A DNA stretch of 7,752 nucleotides from Lachnospiraceae bacterium (GCA_900772675.1 CAAGRM010000277.1:1-7752); one strand, 5' to 3'; counted from the stretch's first letter, positions 1 through 6,957 are shown. A program made the numbers and translations. Notes: generated by a model from the sequence alone, not told the origin.

Positions 1-175
1 AAAGGACACACTGGTATCCCCGGAAGAGAGAGGGGTCTGTGGCCTGTTCCCTTAAAAGGGTATTGAAGGTGAGATATTCACCGAGTACGGAGTGAAGATA
101 AGACTGAAATTCGGAAAGCATTCGCTTCCGGGAAGAAATGATCAATACGTTGCCAAGCTTTTGTGTTCTGTTCAT
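1..175 (-). CDS. Divergent gene, N-terminal fragment (possible regulator, identity unknown)
   Basis: This is an open frame of 58 codons starting at the ATG complementary to 173-175 and running off the left edge without a stop. An AAGAGGA ribosome binding site sits about 6 nt upstream on the minus strand, and a good promoter lies 50-80 nt upstream, so I judge it a real gene. The visible protein starts MNRTQKLGNVLIISSRKRML. It alternates a hydrophobic strand (NVLIIS, residues 9-14), an amphipathic helix (about 16-32), a second short strand and a further hydrophobic stretch beginning at the edge (QCVL). That pattern resembles the start of a receiver-like alpha/beta domain such as those heading many regulators. 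Its position, divergent from a transporter operon, also fits a regulator. No DNA-binding or ATPase motif is visible in the fragment, so the function is a guess. Confidence 0.75.
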   Translation of the reverse strand, partial: MNRTQKLGNVLIISSRKRMLSEFQSYLHSVLGEYLTFNTLLREQATDPSLFRGYQCVL

Positions 176-227
176 AAAGGATCCTCTTTTCCTGCTAAAA
201 AGTGGTAATGGGTTAAAAATTAGGATA

Positions 228-256
228 ATTATACCATTTTTGACGAAAATAAACAA
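228..256 (-). promoter_or_regulatory. Predicted sigma-A promoter of the divergent minus-strand gene
   Basis: Read on the minus strand there is a TTGTTT -35 box (251-256), a 17-nt spacer (234-250) and a perfect TATAAT -10 box (228-233). TGG comes just before the -10 box, giving an extended -10 (TGN). The predicted start is near 221, leaving a leader of about 45 nt before the ATG at 175. An ATTTT-N5-AAAAT inverted repeat (236-250) fills most of the spacer and could be an operator; it matches a CodY box only poorly. Confidence 0.7.
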
Positions 257-265
257 CCTAAATGC

Positions 266-292
266 AAAAATACAAAAAAGAAAAGAAAAAAA
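266..292. promoter_or_regulatory. A-rich tract, possible shared UP element
   Basis: Twenty-three of 27 bases are A on the + strand. The tract lies roughly -49 to -75 from the predicted operon start (about 341) and about -45 to -71 from the predicted start of the divergent gene (about 221). It could contact the RNA polymerase alpha subunit at either promoter. This is a position and composition argument only. Confidence 0.35.
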
Positions 293-305
293 CAGGAAGA
301 ATGCT

Positions 306-334
306 TTGACATAGTGACGCATTACATCTATAAT
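306..334 (+). promoter_or_regulatory. Perfect-consensus sigma-A promoter of the transporter operon
   Basis: TTGACA (306-311) and TATAAT (329-334) are exact consensus hexamers with an ideal 17-nt spacer. The predicted start is near 341-342, giving a leader of about 120 nt before the ATG at 464. A full consensus match is uncommon in chromosomal genes and predicts strong basal transcription. I found no sigma-54 type GG-N10-GC element upstream of the first gene. Confidence 0.88.
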
Positions 335-342
335 ACCGATTA

Positions 343-388
343 AGCAAAGGGGCTGTAAAAAAAAGGTAAGGCATCTTTGCTCTTTTTT
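343..388 (+). terminator. Candidate leader attenuator (hairpin plus T-run)
   Basis: AGCAAAG (343-349) is exactly complementary to CTTTGCT (375-381), which is followed by CTTTTTT (382-388). The arms flank a 25-nt A-rich loop. The arrangement is that of an intrinsic terminator lying within about 50 nt of the predicted transcription start. The 7-bp stem is AT-containing and the loop is long, so it may be a weak or conditional terminator, or the inverted repeat may instead be an operator overlapping the start site. Transcription must pass through it for the operon to be made. Confidence 0.35.
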
Positions 389-463
389 ATATCATGGTTC
401 TGTTATCTGTGAAAAGAAAGAACAAAGAAAACAGCAACACTTGCAGAAAAGGAGGAGACAACA

Positions 464-2179
464 ATGAAAAAAAGACATGTAATGCGTGCTCTGGTTGCAG
501 CAGCAACGGCACTGGCGCTGACAGCATGTGGATCGACTGGTTCTTCTGACACAAGTAAGAGCACATCGACAGCAGCTGCATCAACAGCATCCGCTGCATC
601 GACCTCATCCGGTTCGGAAGCAGATACGGAGAATACCATCACGATTCCGGCAGGCGAGTCGGTATCCCAGGATTCTGATGTTACGGCAATGGTAGCTGTG
701 GATTTTACCACCATGGATCCGATGGATACTTCCGATACACTTTCCGGCGGTGTACAGCGAATGATGATGGATGGCCTGTTTGGATTTGATGAGAATATGC
801 AGATCATTCCGATGCTGGCAACCAGCTACGAAGCAAACGATGAAGCAACCGAGTATACGATTCATCTTCGTGAGGGCGTAAGCTTTACTGATGGAACTCC
901 GTGGAATGCAGATGCCCTGATTGCAAACGTAAACAAATGGGCAGACAAGAGCCTTGGACTGAAACGTACTACATTCCTCTGCAATGTTCTGGATCATGCA
1001 GAGAAGGTAGATGACTATACCGTTACCATTTATTTATCACAGTCATTCGGTGCTTTCATCAGCAACCTGGCACATCCGGCTACGCTGATCATGAGCCCGA
1101 AACAGATTGAAGCAGGAGAAGATGCCTGTGCACAGGCACCGGTAGGAACCGGCCAGTACAAATTTGTTGAGTGGGTTGCCGGTGACCATATGAAAGTAGA
1201 ACTGAACAAAGACTGGTGGGGATATGACGCAGACGTCTGCGGCGGAACTGCTCTGGCAGATGCAGATGCAGGATTTAAGAGCATTACATTCAAACCGGTT
1301 GCAGAAAGTGCTACCCGTGTATCTGCAATTCAGGCAGGTGACGCACAGATTATGTGGTCTGTACCGACCGAAAGCGTTGACACCTTAAAAGGTGACAGCA
1401 ACGTATCCGTTGGAATGGGCGACAGCATCACCGTATGGTACTTCTTCATGAATACACAGAAAGCACCGTTCAACGATGTTAAGGTTCGTGAGGCAATGGC
1501 TTATGCAATCAACAAAGAGGCATATATCCAGGTAGTTATGAACGGTTACGGTTCTGTGGCAACTTCTATGGTAGGAGAAGCAGTACAGCACTACAAAGGA
1601 AATGACCCGTATTCCTACGATCCGGAAAAAGCAAAAGAGCTGTTAAAGGAAGCAGGATATCCGGATGGATTTACCACAACACTGATGTACACCAACACGA
1701 CAGCAAACCAGAAAAAAGCAGAGTTCTACAAACAGCAGCTTGCAGAGGTTGGCATTGATCTGGAACTGAACGGAATGGAAAGTGCCGTTCTGAATGAAAA
1801 GGTTCAGGGAGCTGATTGTGCAGGAGCCGATGCCGAGGTTGACTGCTACTTAAGCGGATGGTCTACATCCACCGGTGATGCCGACTGGGGACTTCGTCCG
1901 ATGCTGGCAACCGAGTCTGAGCCGCCGATGAGCTACAACATCAGCTACTATGAGAACGAAAAAGTAGATCAGCTTCTCAAAGATGGTCTTGCAACTGCAG
2001 ATGAAGACAAACGTGGTGAGATCTATGCAGAAGTACAGGATATTGTATGGCAGGATCTTCCGCTGCTCTGCATCGCAAACGATAAAAACATCTGGGCAAC
2101 CAGCAATAACATTACCGGAGTATATCTGTTAGGTGATGGAAGCATCGGCATGAGAAATGCCAGAATGGCAGCCGAATAA
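464..2179 (+). CDS. gsiB: Peptide ABC transporter solute-binding lipoprotein, GsiB-like
   Basis: This 571-residue protein captures peptide substrate outside the membrane and delivers it to the permeases encoded next. Residues 1-21 are a lipoprotein signal peptide (KKR, hydrophobic core), with lipobox LTAC and lipidated Cys22. A Ser/Thr/Ala-rich tether covers about 23-55. The rest is an SBP_bac_5 fold with LREGVSFTDGTPW (135-147), PVGTGQYKF (226-234) and DVKVREAMAYAIN (338-350). From memory, GWSTSTGDADWGLRPMLA (465-482), LKR (166-168) and AHPAT (203-207) match E. coli GsiB closely, so glutathione-type importers are the nearest named relatives; the true substrate is unknown. The start has an AGGAGG site (450-455) 8 nt upstream. 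Six cysteines (173, 222, 259, 452, 461, 536) besides Cys22 are unusual for a surface protein. It is the first gene of the operon. Confidence 0.95.
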   Translation: MKKRHVMRALVAAATALALTACGSTGSSDTSKSTSTAAASTASAASTSSGSEADTENTITIPAGESVSQDSDVTAMVAVDFTTMDPMDTSDTLSGGVQRMMMDGLFGFDENMQIIPMLATSYEANDEATEYTIHLREGVSFTDGTPWNADALIANVNKWADKSLGLKRTTFLCNVLDHAEKVDDYTVTIYLSQSFGAFISNLAHPATLIMSPKQIEAGEDACAQAPVGTGQYKFVEWVAGDHMKVELNKDWWGYDADVCGGTALADADAGFKSITFKPVAESATRVSAIQAGDAQIMWSVPTESVDTLKGDSNVSVGMGDSITVWYFFMNTQKAPFNDVKVREAMAYAINKEAYIQVVMNGYGSVATSMVGEAVQHYKGNDPYSYDPEKAKELLKEAGYPDGFTTTLMYTNTTANQKKAEFYKQQLAEVGIDLELNGMESAVLNEKVQGADCAGADAEVDCYLSGWSTSTGDADWGLRPMLATESEPPMSYNISYYENEKVDQLLKDGLATADEDKRGEIYAEVQDIVWQDLPLLCIANDKNIWATSNNITGVYLLGDGSIGMRNARMAAE

Positions 2180-2211
2180 CGGCAGACTGAAACAAGGATA
2201 TGAAAAAGACC

Positions 2212-2248
2212 CCGGCGTCCTTCCGTCAAAAGAGGGCGCCGGTTTCTT
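2212..2248 (+). terminator. Stem-loop after the binding-protein gene (partial terminator or mRNA stabiliser)
   Basis: CCGGCGTCC (2212-2220) pairs with GGGCGCCGG (2234-2242): 9 bp with one T-G wobble, extendable by T2221-A2233. The tail is TTTCTT (2243-2248), and an A-run (2203-2207) sits on the other side. The stem is strong but the T-tract is short and interrupted, so partial read-through into the permease genes is likely. Such elements after binding-protein genes usually raise binding-protein output relative to the membrane parts. The rest of the 140-nt gap holds only the ribosome binding site for the next gene and a 12-codon frame at 2300. Confidence 0.7.
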
Positions 2249-2319
2249 ACAAACAGGAAAGCAGGCAGTGATCCGTGGGATTGTACCTGTAGGAGAAACA
2301 TGAAAGTAGGAGATACAAT

Positions 2320-3240
2320 ATGCCAAAATATATACTGAAGCGTATTGTGGGTACGATCCCCACACTGATTATTGTTATTACATTTGTATTTTTCTTTGTC
2401 CGCCTGATTCCGGGAGATCCGGCGAGACTCGTTGCAGGAGAGCAGGCAACACAGGATGATGTAGAGGCAGTAAGAGAAGAGCTTGGCCTCAATAAATCCA
2501 TTCCGACACAGTATGTTACCTATGTGACGGGACTTTTGAAAGGAAATCTTGGAACCTCCCTTCGTACAAAGCAGCCGGTTACAAAGGAAGTTGCGGGAAG
2601 ATTCGGAAATACCGTTCGTCTGGCATTTGTCACATTACTGTGGAGCTCGGTTGTGGGTGTACTCTTTGGTGTATGGTCCGGAACACACCGGGGAAAATGG
2701 CAGGACTATACCGGAATGACGATTGCGGTCTCGGGTATTTCCCTCCCCTCGTTCTGGATCGGCTTTCTGATGATTATGCTGTTTGCGGTAAAACTCCGAA
2801 TTCTGCCGACAACAAGCGGAACGAGCCTGAAAAGTCTGATTATGCCGTCCATCACACTCGGCGTCGGAATTGCAGCCGTGATTGCACGATTTACAAGATC
2901 CTCCATTATTGAGGTGTTAAAAGAAGATTACGTCAGAACAGCAAGAGCAAAAGGAATCAAAGAAAAGGTTGTGATCTGGAAGCATGCGTTCCGCAACTCC
3001 ATGATTTCCGTCGTGACGGTTGTGGGTCTGCAGTTCGGCTTTCTGCTGGGTGGCTCTGTTGTCACAGAAACGGTATTTGCCTATCCTGGCCTTGGATCCC
3101 TTCTGATTGAATCGGTCAATTACAGAGATTATCCGGCAATCCAGTCCCTGATTCTGATCTTTTCGCTGCAGTTTATCGTCATCAACCTGATTGTCGATAT
3201 CCTCTATGCGGTTCTGAATCCGGAAATTAAACTTCAGTAG
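2320..3240 (+). CDS. gsiC: Peptide ABC transporter permease, GsiC/DppB family
   Basis: This 306-residue inner-membrane protein is one half of the translocation channel. Six hydrophobic segments can be seen at about 11-28, 100-120, 134-156, 172-190, 229-254 and 273-298. The N-terminal segment with RLIPGDPA (28-35) and the periplasmic loop with GNLGTSL (75-81) are typical of the DppB/OppB side. The EAA loop that docks on the ATPase reads EDYVRTARAKG (202-212) followed by KHAFRN (221-226). MTIAVSGIS (133-141) and VGLQFGFLLGGS (235-246) match E. coli GsiC as I remember it. Length is normal for the family (about 306). Translation starts at ATG 2320 with a TAGGAG site (2307-2312) 7 nt before. The partner permease follows 12 nt after the stop codon. 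Confidence 0.94.
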   Translation: MPKYILKRIVGTIPTLIIVITFVFFFVRLIPGDPARLVAGEQATQDDVEAVREELGLNKSIPTQYVTYVTGLLKGNLGTSLRTKQPVTKEVAGRFGNTVRLAFVTLLWSSVVGVLFGVWSGTHRGKWQDYTGMTIAVSGISLPSFWIGFLMIMLFAVKLRILPTTSGTSLKSLIMPSITLGVGIAAVIARFTRSSIIEVLKEDYVRTARAKGIKEKVVIWKHAFRNSMISVVTVVGLQFGFLLGGSVVTETVFAYPGLGSLLIESVNYRDYPAIQSLILIFSLQFIVINLIVDILYAVLNPEIKLQ

Positions 3241-3243
3241 GAG
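3239..3243 (+). promoter_or_regulatory. Ribosome binding site that decides the gsiD-like start
   Basis: AGGAG overlaps the last two bases of the upstream TAG stop (3238-3240). It abuts ATG 3244 directly, which is too close for initiation there, but stands 9 nt before the in-frame ATG 3253. The overlap of stop codon and Shine-Dalgarno suggests translational coupling between the two permeases. Confidence 0.7.
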
Positions 3244-3252
3244 ATGAGTGGA

Positions 3253-4137
3253 ATGAAAGAAAAGAAAAAAGTACAGACCGAGAGCCAGGAGAAAATTAAA
3301 ACTCCGTTTTCTGAGATGGTTCGAAAATTTAAAAAACAGAAAAATGCAGTAGTTGCGCTTTGCTTTATCATTTTTCTCATTTTCCTTGCGTTTTTCGGAA
3401 GCAAAATTGTGCCGTACGGAATCAATGAGTATGATTACAATGCGATTCTTCAGGGACCAAGTATGAAGCACCTGTTTGGAACGGACGAGTTTGGACGGGA
3501 TCTGTTTTCCCGTATCGTCTGTGGAACCCGGATTTCACTTGCGGTCGGATTCGGCGCTGTTACGGTCGGTGCGGTCTGTGGTACCATCCTCGGACTTCTG
3601 GCCGGATATTACGGCGGATGGATTGATTCTATTATTATGAGAATCTGCGATGTCCTGTTCGCTTTTCCGGGACTGATCCTTGCAATTGCCATTGTGGCAA
3701 TTCTCGGAAGCGGCATGGCCAACGTCGTGATTGCGGTCGCTGTCTTTTCTACACCGACCTTTGCACGGCTTGTCCGAAGCAAAACGCTGAGCCTGAAAAA
3801 TTCCGTCTTTGTCCTGGCGGCACGGAACATCGGTGTTTCCGATGCAAGAATTCTGTTTCACCATATTCTGCCGGGAGCCATTCCGGACATCATTGTACAG
3901 TATTCCATGTCATTTGGATCTTCTATTCTGACGGCATCGAGCCTTTCCTTCCTGGGAATGGGCGCACAGCCGCCGACACCGGAATGGGGACTGCTTCTTT
4001 CCAACGGAAGAAACTATATGGCAAGTGCAATGTATGTGACGATTTTCCCGGGTCTTGCGATTTTCCTTACCGTACTGAGCTTTAACCTGTTAGGCGACGG
4101 ACTTCGCGATGCACTCGATCCGAAACTTTCCGATTGA
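3253..4137 (+). CDS. gsiD: Peptide ABC transporter permease, GsiD/DppC family
   Basis: This is the second channel subunit, 294 residues from ATG 3253; an in-frame ATG at 3244 would add three residues but has no usable Shine-Dalgarno spacing. Numbering here is from 3253. A basic N-terminus leads into the OppC_N segment, with the first membrane helix at about 31-50. Then come HLFGTDEFGRDLFSRI (73-88), typical of the DppC/OppC side, and five more hydrophobic segments. The EAA loop reads AARNIGVSDARILFHHILP (189-207). IMRICDVLFAFPG (128-140), SLSFLGMGAQPPTPEWG (230-246) and NLLGDGLRDALDPK (278-291) match E. coli GsiD closely from memory. The gene ends in tandem stops (TGA, TAA) that run straight into the next ribosome binding site. 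It should pair with the GsiC-like subunit in the membrane. Confidence 0.94.
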   Translation: MKEKKKVQTESQEKIKTPFSEMVRKFKKQKNAVVALCFIIFLIFLAFFGSKIVPYGINEYDYNAILQGPSMKHLFGTDEFGRDLFSRIVCGTRISLAVGFGAVTVGAVCGTILGLLAGYYGGWIDSIIMRICDVLFAFPGLILAIAIVAILGSGMANVVIAVAVFSTPTFARLVRSKTLSLKNSVFVLAARNIGVSDARILFHHILPGAIPDIIVQYSMSFGSSILTASSLSFLGMGAQPPTPEWGLLLSNGRNYMASAMYVTIFPGLAIFLTVLSFNLLGDGLRDALDPKLSD

Positions 4138-4152
4138 TAAGGAGGAGCAGAA

Positions 4153-5166
4153 GTGGCTACTGATAACGTACTTGAGATAAAAAATTTACATACGTATTTC
4201 TATACCGATGGCGGCGTGATCAAAGCAGTAGACGGTGTCGATGTGGAGCTTCGACGCGGCGCAACGCTTGGTATCGTAGGCGAGTCGGGAAGTGGAAAGA
4301 GCGTGACATCCCTCTCTGTGATGGGATTACTGACCGGAACGAAAGGAAAAATTGCTGACGGCGAAATCCTGCTGGATGGCGATGATATTGTAAAGCTGAC
4401 GAAGGAACAGCAGAGAAAGCTGCGCGGAAGCAAAATTTCCATGATTTTCCAGGAACCGATGACCAGCCTGAATCCGGTCATGAAGATCGGGGATCAGGTG
4501 GCAGAATGCGTTCTGCAGCATGAAAAAATATCAAAAAAAGAGGCACTGAAAAAGGCAGAGGATATGCTCCGGAAAACGGGCGTTCCGCGCGTGGAGCATA
4601 TGATGAAGGAGTATCCGTTCCAGCTTTCCGGCGGCCAGAGACAGAGGGTCATGATTGCCATGGCACTTGTATGTAAGCCGGAAATCCTGATCGCGGATGA
4701 GCCGACAACCGCACTGGATGTAACGATTCAGGCACAGATTCTGGATCTGATGAACCAGCTGAAAAAAGAGACGGGTACATCCATCCTGTTTATTACACAT
4801 GATCTTGGCGTTGTCGCAGAGGTCTGCGATGATGTTGCCGTTATGTACTGTGGCCGCGTGGTAGAGCGGGGAGATGTAAAAACAATTTTCGCCAATCCGT
4901 CCCACCCGTATACGAAAGGACTGCTGGGATCGATTCCGAGACTGGGAGATGCCGGAAAAGAACTGAAGTCGATTCCGGGAAACGTTCCAAACCCGAAATA
5001 TATGCCGAAAGGCTGCAAATTTGCGCCGCGATGTCCATACGCTTCGGAAAAATGCCGCGAGGCAGAACCGGGATTTTTCCAGATCGGGGAAGGCCATATC
5101 AGCAGATGCTGGCTCTGCGAAAGCGGACAGCTAAAAACAGACCACGTAGAGAAGGCAGGTGACTAG
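4153..5166 (+). CDS. dppD: Peptide ABC transporter ATPase, DppD/OppD type
   Basis: This 337-residue cytoplasmic ATPase powers import as a heterodimer with the next gene product. Seen in order are Walker A GESGSGKS (43-50), Q-loop Gln100, signature LSGGQRQR (158-165), Walker B ILIADEP with catalytic Glu183, D-loop TALD (186-189) and His216 of the H-loop. The C-terminal extension is the oligopeptide/dipeptide ATPase tail with Cys288, Cys294, Cys301 and Cys319 (C-X5-C-X6-C-X17-C). In a Thermoanaerobacter DppD this tail binds a 4Fe-4S cluster, as I recall. Translation begins at GTG 4153, supported by AAGGAGGAG (4139-4147) 5-7 nt upstream; no ATG is better placed. It matches the first half of the fused E. 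coli GsiA. All catalytic residues are intact, so it should be active. Confidence 0.94.
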   Translation: MATDNVLEIKNLHTYFYTDGGVIKAVDGVDVELRRGATLGIVGESGSGKSVTSLSVMGLLTGTKGKIADGEILLDGDDIVKLTKEQQRKLRGSKISMIFQEPMTSLNPVMKIGDQVAECVLQHEKISKKEALKKAEDMLRKTGVPRVEHMMKEYPFQLSGGQRQRVMIAMALVCKPEILIADEPTTALDVTIQAQILDLMNQLKKETGTSILFITHDLGVVAEVCDDVAVMYCGRVVERGDVKTIFANPSHPYTKGLLGSIPRLGDAGKELKSIPGNVPNPKYMPKGCKFAPRCPYASEKCREAEPGFFQIGEGHISRCWLCESGQLKTDHVEKAGD

Positions 5167-5167
5167 G

Positions 5168-6160
5168 ATGTCGGATACATTACTTAGAGTAGAGGATTTG
5201 AAAATTTATTATCCGGTTGCCGGAAGCGGATTTGGAAAAAAGGAATTCGTCAAAGCGGTAGACGGAGTTACCTTTGAGGTAAAAAAAGGCGAGGTGTTCG
5301 GAATTGTAGGCGAGTCCGGCTGCGGAAAATCCACACTGGGAAGAGGCGTCTGCAAACTGGAAAATCTGACATCGGGTCATGTGTATCTGGATGGCGAAGA
5401 TATTACAGAATACAATGACCGGAGAATGCGTTCCGTCCGGAAAAAGGTACAGATGGTTTTTCAGGATCCGTATGCGTCCCTGAATCCACGGATGTCTGTT
5501 TTTGACATCATTGCAGAGCCGCTGCTGGTGCATCATCTGTATCAGGATAAAGCGGATCTGGAAAAGAAAGTGCTGGATCTTTTGCACAGGGTAGGCCTGG
5601 ATGACTACCATGCAAACCGTTACCCACATGAATTTTCCGGCGGTCAGCGTCAGAGAATCGGAATTGCCCGCGCACTTGCGGTAGAACCGTCTCTGATCAT
5701 CGCAGACGAACCGGTTTCGGCACTGGATGTGTCCATTCAGGCGCAGGTCCTGAATCTTTTAAATGAACTGAAGCATGATCTGGATCTGACCTACATTTTT
5801 GTGGCACATGACCTGAGCGTTGTGGAATACATCAGTGACCGTGTCGGCGTTATGTATCTCGGTAATTTCGTGGAAGTCGGAGAAAAAGAGAAGATTTACA
5901 GCAATCCGATGCATCCGTATACGCAGGCACTGCTTTCCGCAGTTCCGGTTCCGGATCCGACGGCAAAAAGAGAAAGAATTCTGCTGGAGGGAAGTATCCC
6001 GTCCGCCCACAAGCCGCCGACAGGCTGCAAATTCCATACCAGATGTCCAAAATGCATGGAATGCTGCAAAACACAGGCGCCGGAGCGGTATGAAGTGGAT
6101 GACGGACATTATGTATATTGTCATCTTTATGATAAAGAAAGAAGGGAACAGCAGAAATGA
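5168..6160 (+). CDS. dppF: Peptide ABC transporter ATPase, DppF/OppF type
   Basis: This is the partner ATPase, 330 residues from ATG 5168. Motifs are Walker A GESGCGKST (48-56), Q-loop Gln99, signature FSGGQRQR (156-163), Walker B LIIADEP with Glu181, D-loop SALD (184-187) and His214. The tail repeats the four-cysteine spacing of its neighbour (Cys287, 293, 300, 318; C-X5-C-X6-C-X17-C) and adds Cys296 and Cys299. I chose ATG 5168 because AGGTGA (5157-5162) precedes it by 5 nt. A GTG at 5159, overlapping the end of the previous gene by 8 nt, would add three residues but has only AAGG 3 nt before it. The motif set and the HTRCP sequence (290-294) fit DppF, equivalent to the second half of GsiA. 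Its TGA stop overlaps the next ATG. Confidence 0.94.
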   Translation: MSDTLLRVEDLKIYYPVAGSGFGKKEFVKAVDGVTFEVKKGEVFGIVGESGCGKSTLGRGVCKLENLTSGHVYLDGEDITEYNDRRMRSVRKKVQMVFQDPYASLNPRMSVFDIIAEPLLVHHLYQDKADLEKKVLDLLHRVGLDDYHANRYPHEFSGGQRQRIGIARALAVEPSLIIADEPVSALDVSIQAQVLNLLNELKHDLDLTYIFVAHDLSVVEYISDRVGVMYLGNFVEVGEKEKIYSNPMHPYTQALLSAVPVPDPTAKRERILLEGSIPSAHKPPTGCKFHTRCPKCMECCKTQAPERYEVDDGHYVYCHLYDKERREQQK

Positions 6161-6957
6161 AGCTTTTTATCAGTGCAGACATCGAGGGCTGTGCCGGAGT
6201 GGCACTGACTGATGAAACACATAAGAAGGAAAGCGTGTACCAGAGATTCGCAGAGGAGATGACCGAAGAGGTCGTTGCGGCATGCGAAGCGGCACATGAA
6301 GCGGGTGCGGATGAGATCGTTGTAAAGGACGGTCATGGAGATGCATCCAACATTGATCCGCTGAAAATGCCGGAGTATGTCACCTTGATCCGGGGAAAGA
6401 GCGGTCATCCGTACAATATGATGTATGGCATCGACGACAGCTATGACGGCGTACTGTATCTTGGCTACCATGCACCGGCAGGAGATCCGAATTTTTCGAT
6501 CAGCCACACATCGACAGGAAACAGCCTGTATATCCATCTGAATGGAAAAGTGATGAGTGAGTGCATGCTGAACAGCTATACGGCAGCATCACATCACGTA
6601 CCGGTGCTGTTCCTTTCCGGAGATGAAGAGATCTGCCGGCAGGCCAAGGAACTGGTTCCGGGCATTACGACGGTGGAAACGAAGCATGGTGTCGGTGCGG
6701 CAACGTGGTGCAAAGCGAAAGGAAAAGTGATTTCCGAAATCCGGGAAGGGGTAAAAAAGGCAGTTGCCGGACAGAAAAAAGAGTGCCAGGTGGCTCTTCC
6801 GGAGCACTTTACGTATGAGGTAACCTACAAAGACTGGAAAAAAGCGTACACGATGTCGTTCTATCCGGGAATGCAGAAGGTAGATACCTTCACAAATAAG
6901 CTGGAGACAGATCGCTGGATGGATATTGTCACAGCACATTGCTTTGTTGTATATTAA
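6157..6957 (+). CDS. dppA: D-aminopeptidase, M55 family (Bacillus subtilis DppA type)
   Basis: This 266-residue cytoplasmic metallopeptidase belongs to the family of B. subtilis DppA, a decameric zinc enzyme that removes N-terminal D-amino acids, preferring D-Ala peptides. The start MKLFISADIEGCAG carries Asp8 and Glu10. VKDGHGDASN supplies His60, YLGYHAPAG supplies His105 and MSECMLNS supplies Glu135; these fit the five zinc ligands reported for B. subtilis (Asp8, Glu10, His60, His104, Glu133). His117 (SISHTS) is a candidate for the active-site histidine near 115 there. Length is close to the 274 residues of B. subtilis. No signal peptide is seen. The ATG overlaps the previous TGA (ATGA), and AAGGGA lies 9 nt upstream, so translation is probably coupled to the ATPase gene. 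In B. subtilis this gene also sits with a dipeptide ABC importer, so the pairing is known although gene order differs. Confidence 0.92.
   Translation: MKLFISADIEGCAGVALTDETHKKESVYQRFAEEMTEEVVAACEAAHEAGADEIVVKDGHGDASNIDPLKMPEYVTLIRGKSGHPYNMMYGIDDSYDGVLYLGYHAPAGDPNFSISHTSTGNSLYIHLNGKVMSECMLNSYTAASHHVPVLFLSGDEEICRQAKELVPGITTVETKHGVGAATWCKAKGKVISEIREGVKKAVAGQKKECQVALPEHFTYEVTYKDWKKAYTMSFYPGMQKVDTFTNKLETDRWMDIVTAHCFVVY

Noticed and set aside
236..250. CodY box in the divergent intergenic region
   Set aside because: ATTTTTGACGAAAAT differs from the 15-base CodY consensus at about five positions. I keep it only as a generic inverted repeat.
397..444. Small inverted repeats GTTCT/AGAAC (397-401, 419-423) and GCAA-CAC-TTGC (434-444) before the first ribosome binding site
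   Set aside because: Stems of four or five base pairs are expected by chance in a leader of this length, and none sequesters the AGGAGG convincingly.
176..463. Sigma-54 promoter for the operon
   Set aside because: I looked for GG-N10-GC (TGGCAC-N5-TTGCA) on the + strand and found no match with correct spacing, while a perfect sigma-A promoter is present.
403..807. Minus-strand open frames across the binding-protein gene (for example 403-807 and 605-997)
   Set aside because: They lie antisense to a gene with clear family motifs, have low-complexity or odd compositions and no supported start. They are shadows of the coding strand.
4531..5097. Long minus-strand open frame antisense to the first ATPase gene
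   Set aside because: The + strand carries all ABC ATPase motifs in one frame. The antisense protein shows no recognisable domain and is rich in Arg, Cys and His as expected from reverse reading.
5820..6212. Plus-strand open frame in another phase over the second ATPase tail
   Set aside because: It is an out-of-frame reading of the conserved four-cysteine tail and the start of the D-aminopeptidase gene, with Arg-rich content and no ribosome binding site noted.
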